Part shown: positions 58,901 to 64,000 of the stretch, in pieces
Layout: every line of letters starts with the position of its first letter
Numbering within the stretch: position 1 is the stretch's first letter
NCBI GenBank assembly: GCA_016720465.1
Contig: JADKKO010000002.1
Coordinates: 102,001 to 166,000 of the forward strand
DNA length: 64,000 nt
Direction of reading: 5' to 3'
Source: Holophagaceae bacterium
GTDB taxonomy: Bacteria; Acidobacteriota; Holophagae; Holophagales; Holophagaceae
The notes under the pieces: model-generated
Seen by the model: only the letters and a program-made list of their open reading frames with translations
The model's database searches: none
What the model was told of the DNA's origin: nothing
Made by a program: the position numbers and the translations under genes

Positions 58901-61816
58901 TACAGTTTCCCGGCGATGGTCGAGGATCAGTACACGCTGTCAAATTCCACAGCCGTAAACATCTTCCCGATCTTTGGCACAGTGAAATTCTTCAACAGCA
59001 GATTCAGGTTCCGCGCAGATCAGACCACTGACTATGCTGATGCGAACCGTGGCTCCTTCACAACTACCGGCAACACGGAAACCGCATACGCCGCTTCCAC
59101 CACCAACTTCAACTACGTTCTGAGCTACCTACCTTGTGGTGTAAGCGTCACTTCATCCGAATGGATTGACGCCGCAACAACCGAAACCTATGGAGCCAAT
59201 CTCTTCGGTAGCAGCACTGGCGTGGGCGCCCCAGCTTCAGGCACCGCGAACACCAACGGCACTGTGTTCTCTGCGGGGAACTGGCACACATTGGATGGCC
59301 GCAATGCTGGCCACAACCCGGGTTATCCCCCCAACCCCGTCAACGTCCTGATGGATCCGGCTACTCGTGCCGCTGCCGTTCCCGGCACATTAGCAGGGGG
59401 TACCCATACCTACACCCAATTCAAGGGTGGTGCAGTGGACGCCACCGGCGGCAATCCCAGTGCGGTTTCTGTCACCGTTTCTGGAGCCTATTCCAACAAC
59501 GAAGTCTTGGCTCGGATGGTGCCCTCCAATAGTCCCTACCTCTTCATGTTGGGCAACGCGACTTCTCCCACCGCCATAGCAGATGGCTACAATGCGCCCC
59601 GCTACAAAGATTTCTGGCTTGAGGGCAGCCCACTGGACGACAGTTACGTGCCCCGCTGGTTTTATGGGAGGGCTCAAAGCGAAGTGGACTATAGCCGTGT
59701 AATTCCTGGCCGCCCGATTTTCTACTCAAGCAGCGCAGCCAATCCAATGTCCGAGAACGTGGACAACCTATCCACTTCGGCAACTCCGACCACGGGAGGT
59801 CGGTTGCGTATAAGTTTCACTTGGCCCACCCAGGTCACGAATACTGCCGCTGGCTACCCCGCCGCCGGAACCCCAGACACATTTAACGAACCCGACGTCA
59901 TCCAGGTTGCAACTCCGAACTTGAGTGGCAACGCTCGATTCTTCTTTTCGGGCAACTATCCAGCCGCGGACTTGGTCTCTGGTGTTCCAAATCCACTCGC
60001 CACGCGTGAGGCAACTCCTGGTGCCAATAATTATTTCGGGAAGTTTGGTTTGACCACCGTGCCCAGCTACACCGCGGCTGGTGTCTCGACATCCACACCT
60101 CCGCATCAGCCCATTGCCGCTGTCACAAATTCCTTGTGGGTGCCCAACAACTCCGACAAAGCATTCAACTTCCCCAATGCCTACACCATGCCCGCGGGTG
60201 GTTCGGGTTACACGGACATCCCCTTCACCGGGATTCGGGGCTGGGTGGATCGCTTTGCGGTTACCCACTTGATCGGGGGCGGCATCGTTGGTACCGACGA
60301 GAACATCAGCAACTATCCAGGTTGGTGGTCCATTTTGAATGTTGCCCAAGTCCCAGGATTAAACCATTCCCTTACCGGCAATCTCCTGGACAACAATGCC
60401 AATCCCGCCCTCATCAGCACGGGAACCGGAGCAGATCGCACCTTTTTCGTTTGGATGAAGGCTGGCAACAATCAAACCGGCACTAACGGCGTCCTTTACA
60501 ACAACGCATATGGCGCGTGGGCAGGCTCGATGTTGGCTGCCGGATCGCCTTCAGTGAAAGGCGGCGTCACCCTGGCACCGGGCTTCTCTATGACCAATAA
60601 CGGTCTGACCGACCCATTCACACAGATTTCCTTCGCGTCGAACAATGGTTCGTTGCCTTACCCCAACCAGAGCCTGACGAGCAATACAGGGATCACCCAA
60701 GGCTGGAAGAGAGGCGATTTCGAACTTCTGCGTTCCCTTGTGGCAGCCCCGGCTCAGTTCGGCCTCGGTGCCCGCGCCCGCCTTGTAGATCCTTCGGTGG
60801 GCGTCACTGTTGCAGCCACCATGCGGCGTGGCCAGTTTGAGACCCCTGGGAGCGCCATCTTCGATAGCATTCCTCAGAACTCATTCGTGGTCTACGCGGT
60901 CAAGGATCGTGGCACTAAGACCACTCATAATGGTTCTAGCTACAGCAACCTCTTGGGCGAAGCAGGCCTTGAGCCCGGCTCTCCGGTCCTGGCTCAGTGG
61001 TGGAACACCGGCAATGGCGACATCACTCTGGGCAATTTCCCTTTGGTGGTGCAAGCCTATGCCAACGAGTTTATTCCGGCTGATTTCACCGAAGTCGTAC
61101 ACATCAACCACAATTTTGCTGCTGAGGTCATCTATCCCTCAAGCGCGACCCCAATCCTCACAGACAATGTCTACCGCTTGTACCCCCAGATCGGACTAAT
61201 CGCCCCAAAAGGCCATACATTGTTGTCCAAGGCACAGGGCGTCACCCCCGTGGTCACACCGGTTCGCCAGTTGGCCATCAATGATCTCAAGATCAATACC
61301 GCAACTGGCACGACAGTGGCTGGTACCATGCTCGATCTCTTTAATGGCCAGGCTCAGGACCCCGCTACCGGAGCTCCCGCAAGCGGCTCACCCAGCTATA
61401 AGCTTGCTGATGGAAATGCCACGGGCGTTGGTGACTTCCGTTTGAATGGGTACTCGAATGTTCAAATCACCTTCAAGCCGGCAGTGTCCGACTTGCGACA
61501 TCCGAGTGGCTATGTGGTCACGCTCTACAGGGTAGATAACAGCGTGATCGTGGTGCAGGGTGAATGGCGAATGGGCCACCTTGGTGGAGTGGGCATGCTC
61601 CAGACGCTGAATCTCCCAGCCTTTGTGAACCTTGACCATTTCAACCACACTCCTGGCAACACTGCAGCCTATGCAATCAAGGTTCGGAACGTGTGGTACG
61701 AAGGTACCGAAGGCGCGAGCGGCCACAGCCGCGATCTGGGTAAGGAACCCTGGGCGATCCGCTTTCCCATGGCCTATGCCGATGTCGTCTCTGGCGCATT
61801 TCTAGTGGCCTTTTAA
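55916..61816 (+). CDS. Giant Ig-domain outer-membrane-type lipoprotein
   Basis: 1966 residues from ATG 55916 (an ATG four codons earlier is possible). The signal ends in the lipobox LTLGC with Ser at +2, implying outer-membrane sorting. Three Ig-like domains follow at about 40-305 (repeated pattern GQxATFxVAASGxPxPxYQW). Cadherin/Ig-like domains follow to about 620 (DPEGDPITYSL, DPDTDTVTFAV, DQGGLSDTKTF). The last about 1300 residues are Asn/Thr/Gly/Pro-rich with no recognised fold. Base composition and codon use are visibly more AT-rich than in neighbours, suggesting acquisition or relaxed selection. Probably a surface adhesin or polymer-binding protein; the role is inferred only. Confidence 0.75.
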   Translation: MQRSIPYSRNKVTVVLCTSAFLLTLGCSGGDDNAANGSTPQNVAPVFTVNPQPQFITLGQTATFTVAASGTPTPLYQWMKNGNQISGAVAATYTTTGTTKQDNDSSFSVIASNVAGSTTSASAALHVQWVPTITFNPVSLSVPEGQQAKFSVTAEGSPSPKFQWQREGQDIQGATTGTYTIPAAGSGDNQASFTVVVSNSLGHLTSNPAVLTVVPLATPPTITSQPTDRLVTEGQSASFNVAASGSTPMSYQWQRDQSDILGAVADTWILPSASISDSGAQFRCHVSNSAGSVYSSPAKLTVNQADNQAPSTPLITTGPTSAVTKHQYTYNLSSVDPEGDPITYSLAVANADASITGNVLTYRPSTPSFGGAPINTTLSVVAKDSHNNTSPTGTITVNVIANRAPVFTSGNTLQVTGDVATAPSTFRYTATATDPDTDTVTFAVRAGSVSIKDNVGSYVATPSTWTDGLPPISGGVVSFPNLSIPSGKTAVRVTFAVIARDVVAFGDSDPSERAVTATYSTGNLAPIITSTSIPGVPQNHGIPVNSGVQPYQFSASDSVGDTLTWSLVTAPVGFALSSAGMLTWASNFAAGADFAARSITVKVTDQGGLSDTKTFQINIVPDSKPIFSAQTYTETVTNVQLHEPSNLRQKITGHSYFNFLDTNAADREYYADLNNSIKGWRAGVTATDAENDVMVYSVKPNSVFRFGVPFGPYGTPNDSNSAPAGGRYPYIVPGPGTDTSSTGVVRKPGEIAWRPGYGLALPGSDGLVLNTGINVDAVTGVIDGIPVHDPVNWSITLSAQELVGTSAIPGQYSEMSLSIKVQPNHQPAIGALTTINLPAITAGVNLGAGTAVTPNIGRPSIQEPVASDTSTPGTPSKWIWAIGTPGTAGTDANIADPNTIPFHGHQDAIQVFFGNAPYNAANGIGVLLALAGNFPVSDATGNYPSVLTSGSIPNGFYNPWLSAVTPMTYTVSWAPIRIQYQLGRYLAYAYSVANGYSFPAMVEDQYTLSNSTAVNIFPIFGTVKFFNSRFRFRADQTTDYADANRGSFTTTGNTETAYAASTTNFNYVLSYLPCGVSVTSSEWIDAATTETYGANLFGSSTGVGAPASGTANTNGTVFSAGNWHTLDGRNAGHNPGYPPNPVNVLMDPATRAAAVPGTLAGGTHTYTQFKGGAVDATGGNPSAVSVTVSGAYSNNEVLARMVPSNSPYLFMLGNATSPTAIADGYNAPRYKDFWLEGSPLDDSYVPRWFYGRAQSEVDYSRVIPGRPIFYSSSAANPMSENVDNLSTSATPTTGGRLRISFTWPTQVTNTAAGYPAAGTPDTFNEPDVIQVATPNLSGNARFFFSGNYPAADLVSGVPNPLATREATPGANNYFGKFGLTTVPSYTAAGVSTSTPPHQPIAAVTNSLWVPNNSDKAFNFPNAYTMPAGGSGYTDIPFTGIRGWVDRFAVTHLIGGGIVGTDENISNYPGWWSILNVAQVPGLNHSLTGNLLDNNANPALISTGTGADRTFFVWMKAGNNQTGTNGVLYNNAYGAWAGSMLAAGSPSVKGGVTLAPGFSMTNNGLTDPFTQISFASNNGSLPYPNQSLTSNTGITQGWKRGDFELLRSLVAAPAQFGLGARARLVDPSVGVTVAATMRRGQFETPGSAIFDSIPQNSFVVYAVKDRGTKTTHNGSSYSNLLGEAGLEPGSPVLAQWWNTGNGDITLGNFPLVVQAYANEFIPADFTEVVHINHNFAAEVIYPSSATPILTDNVYRLYPQIGLIAPKGHTLLSKAQGVTPVVTPVRQLAINDLKINTATGTTVAGTMLDLFNGQAQDPATGAPASGSPSYKLADGNATGVGDFRLNGYSNVQITFKPAVSDLRHPSGYVVTLYRVDNSVIVVQGEWRMGHLGGVGMLQTLNLPAFVNLDHFNHTPGNTAAYAIKVRNVWYEGTEGASGHSRDLGKEPWAIRFPMAYADVVSGAFLVAF

Positions 61817-62121
61817 TGAAGAGGGGAACCGACACTGTTCTCATTAGTCAACTCGATCTTCGTTCTTAGCGGACTAAATCCAGTCCGACACGAGGCCAGC
61901 TACGAGCACACTGGCCGCGTCGCAGTCGCTCAACACCCGTGGATACCCACATGGGACTGATGGAAACACCCATCAAGGCCGATCTTTCCAATCATTTGAT
62001 GGAGTGGCCGGAGTAGCGGGTGCGACGATCGCCACTACACCTACCCGACTATCAGACGCATCCAAGTATCGGCCGCAGACCGCCTTGAGGGTGATGTCCC
62101 GCAGAAGGTAGCAGAACCTCG
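61817..62121. other. 305-base gap after the giant lipoprotein gene
   Basis: No gene was recognised. It holds CGGACT/AGTCCG (61870-61875 with 61882-61887) and GGCCAG/CTGGCC (61893-61898 with 61911-61916) hairpins without T-runs. The latter recalls the core of the repeat family but without the flanking modules. Confidence 0.45.
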
Positions 62122-62583
62122 CTAGGCCTCCTCGTAGGCCCTCTCCAGCGTGGCTACGTCCAGCTTCACCATCTTCATCATCGCCGCCATGACCCCTTGA
62201 ACCTTCCTGGGGTTCGGGTCAGCGATCAGCTCCATGAAGCGCCGGGGGACGATCTGCCAGGTGACGCCGAAAGGATCGGTGATCCAGCCGCACTGGGAGG
62301 GCGTCGCTTCCGCGCTGACCAGCTTGTCCCAGTATCGGTCGACCTCGGCCTGGTCCTCGCAATCCACGAAGAGCGAAAAGCCTTGCGAAAACGTGAAGTA
62401 CGGGCCGCCGTTGTAGCCCATGAAGGTCTGGCCGCCGACCACGAACTCGGCGGACGTGATGGGGCCGTCCTGGCCTGAACGCGAGATGCGCCGAACCTCT
62501 GAATCCGGGAAGGTCGCGGTGTAGAACGCGATCGCAGCTTCGAGCTGGTCGTTGAACATCAGGAACGGGGTCACTTTGGTCAT
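62122..62583 (-). CDS. PhnB-like VOC family protein
   Basis: 153 residues starting MTKVTPFLMFNDQLEAAIAF. ITSAEFVVGGQTFMGYNGG, FVDCEDQAEVDRYWDKLV and GWITDPFGVTWQIVP are the pattern of the PhnB/3-demethylubiquinone-methyltransferase-like VOC domain. Such proteins are often of unknown substrate; no phn genes are nearby. The C-terminal VQGVMAAMMKMVKLDVATLE is typical of the family. Confidence 0.88.
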   Translation of the reverse strand: MTKVTPFLMFNDQLEAAIAFYTATFPDSEVRRISRSGQDGPITSAEFVVGGQTFMGYNGGPYFTFSQGFSLFVDCEDQAEVDRYWDKLVSAEATPSQCGWITDPFGVTWQIVPRRFMELIADPNPRKVQGVMAAMMKMVKLDVATLERAYEEA

Positions 62584-62605
62584 GGTTGCCTCGCGTGGTG
62601 GGACT

Positions 62606-64000
62606 TCAACGGAACTCGTAATCGTAGAAGCAATCGCCGATGCCGCCAGGGGTGGCGACGTTGATCCAGATGGTGAATGTCTGGCCAGGCCGCCCTCCCG
62701 GCATGGGCGGGAGTTCCATTTTCACTGGACTGCTGTCCTTTGCGTTGGGATTGTCCCCACCGTGGCCGATGGAGCCACCCCCCACCGATGCCTGGGAGTT
62801 GAAATAAACGTAAAAACTACATGGAAGGCTCAGTGGAACAAAGGTGTGCTCCAACGAAAGGTTGAGATTCAAGGCGATGCGTTCGCCCGGGCGCAGCGTT
62901 GCCGGGAGGGCATTCCAGGTGATCCGGCCGGTGGCGCTTCCGGAACTCGCCTTCCCCCAGGCCGGGTTGTTTCCGCAGTTCACGAATTGGCAGGTTCCGA
63001 TGGCGGTGCCAGCCCCGAGCGAGAGGGTGTGCTTCGGGTAGCAGGCGCTGTCCCCTCCGGATTGTCCGAGGGGACGGGTCCTCTTCAGCACCCAGGCTCC
63101 CCCGCTGGAGATCGACGGTACGCCAACGGGACTGGGGGGCGGTTGGGGCGTTCTGGCCTTGACGGGCGGGGGCAGAGGGGTGGAAGCCGTGGGCTTGGCC
63201 GGTGGTAGGACCTCGACCCGGCAAGTGGCTTCGGTGGACTTCCGCCCGAGGCGGTCCATGGCCACGACCGTGACCACTTCCGACACCGTCGCCGTCCGTT
63301 TCAGGACCGGACCGCGGCCAGGCAGCGACTGCCCTCCGGCATACCAGAAGAAGGTGTAGCGATCCGAGATGTCCAGCCCGGGAGTGGGGTCGTAGAATTC
63401 GCCGCCCACGGGCTTCGCGATCACGGTGTAGGACTGGCCGCTCACCACCGTGGCTTTGTATGGGGAAACCGTGACCTTGAAATCTGCACGCTCAAGCAAC
63501 TTGTCCACGGAGCGGAGCATTTTCTGAACGTCTGCCGAGGCCTGGGCCAGGGTGGTTCCGTCCGAAAAAGTCATGGCTCCATGCTTCAGCGTCTGATAGT
63601 CGTAGCGGTACTTTTCAAAGCCCCGCAGCAGTTCCCTGAGACGCTTGGCCTCCTCCTCCCGCTGCCATTCCGACTTCGCCTGGAGCACCCGGTCCGACTG
63701 TTTCACGATCCATTCCCGATAGGCCTGGAAGCCAACCCGCCAGGCTTCGACTTCGGTCGGGTAGCCGGCGCCAACCCGACTGATGATCTCCGACCACCCC
63801 TGGCTGAAATGACTCTGGGCAAGGTGCGTTCGTTCGTGGCGGATCGACGCGGCCAGGTCAGCCACAGCCCTCCATCGTTTGACGGGATCCCTGTCCATGA
63901 ACTGGTCCACGGTGGTTGAATTCACAAAGACGTTGTCCTGCCTGTCCACCCCGGCGGGATCGGGGGACGGTTTGAAGTAAAGCCGTTTTGCCTGAAAGGC
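62606..64000 (-). CDS. HExxH-containing protein, 5' end beyond the window
   Basis: The minus-strand frame stays open to base 64000, so at least 464 residues are visible and the start lies outside; a GTG at 63949 is a weaker alternative. RHERTHLAQSHFSQGWSEI contains HExxH (63824-63838), and PTEVEAWRVGFQAY just after it could give a third, glutamate ligand, as in metallopeptidases. Then come a helical segment, a region with Ig-like features (YTFFWYAGGQSLPG), a Pro-rich linker and a Cys-containing C-terminal domain (about the last 170 residues) of unknown fold. It is 22 bases upstream of the VOC gene. Confidence 0.65.
   Translation of the reverse strand, partial: AFQAKRLYFKPSPDPAGVDRQDNVFVNSTTVDQFMDRDPVKRWRAVADLAASIRHERTHLAQSHFSQGWSEIISRVGAGYPTEVEAWRVGFQAYREWIVKQSDRVLQAKSEWQREEEAKRLRELLRGFEKYRYDYQTLKHGAMTFSDGTTLAQASADVQKMLRSVDKLLERADFKVTVSPYKATVVSGQSYTVIAKPVGGEFYDPTPGLDISDRYTFFWYAGGQSLPGRGPVLKRTATVSEVVTVVAMDRLGRKSTEATCRVEVLPPAKPTASTPLPPPVKARTPQPPPSPVGVPSISSGGAWVLKRTRPLGQSGGDSACYPKHTLSLGAGTAIGTCQFVNCGNNPAWGKASSGSATGRITWNALPATLRPGERIALNLNLSLEHTFVPLSLPCSFYVYFNSQASVGGGSIGHGGDNPNAKDSSPVKMELPPMPGGRPGQTFTIWINVATPGGIGDCFYDYEFR

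Overview
The window is a GC-rich, single-chromosome-type bacterial segment. It is dominated by the largest transcription and translation gene cluster of the genome, followed by housekeeping and accessory genes. The Gram-negative envelope genes (phosphate-selective-type porin, outer-membrane-type lipoprotein, heptose adenylyltransferase), zinc-type S14, S4 and L36, high GC, and the giant Ig-domain lipoprotein fit an Acidobacteriota genome, perhaps Holophagae (Geothrix/Holophaga-like). This placement is an inference from gene style, not from an rRNA gene; no rRNA or tRNA gene was seen.

Layout. 1-7.9 kb: 3' end of rpoB, rpoC with a 20-bp-stem terminator, then pnp. 7.9-8.9 kb: rfaE2-like adenylyltransferase (minus) and an FmdB-type zinc ribbon protein. 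9.0-12.2 kb: str cluster rpsL-rpsG-fusA, without tuf. 12.4-27.0 kb: the S10, spc and alpha clusters run as one series (rpsJ to rplQ, with secY, adk, infA, rpmJ and rpoA), closed by a strong terminator. 27.2-29.1 kb: acetyl-CoA synthetase. 29.2-34.3 kb: porin, a DUF3810-type membrane metalloprotease-like protein, DUF456 protein, purine nucleoside phosphorylase and 4-hydroxyphenylpyruvate dioxygenase. 34.4-39.6 kb: rimP-nusA-infB operon (minus). 39.9-42.3 kb: folD and a secreted protein of unknown function. 42.3-44.7 kb: two-component system (minus). 44.9-48.4 kb: secreted VIT/VWA protein translationally coupled to a secreted protein with a caspase-like His/Cys arrangement. 48.5-54.6 kb (minus): fabG-like reductase, RluA-type pseudouridine synthase with a long disordered tail, an M16 peptidase gene split by a frameshift, and a uracil-DNA glycosylase-like protein. 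54.6-55.9 kb: an array of nested hairpin repeats. 55.9-61.8 kb: a giant lower-GC Ig-domain lipoprotein. 62.1-64 kb: a PhnB-like VOC protein and a partial HExxH protein that runs off the window.

The most unusual signal is the repeat family. Four related units stand in tandem at 54827-55622, and one isolated copy lies at 48411-48541. They share a 10-bp hairpin core with an identical loop length, substitutions that keep pairing, and growth by insertions that are themselves hairpins. Both copies with a complete outer stem begin on the TAG stop codon of the preceding reading frame. The second point of interest is the VIT/VWA plus His/Cys gene pair, in a setting where other bacteria pair VIT/VWA proteins with a sortase.
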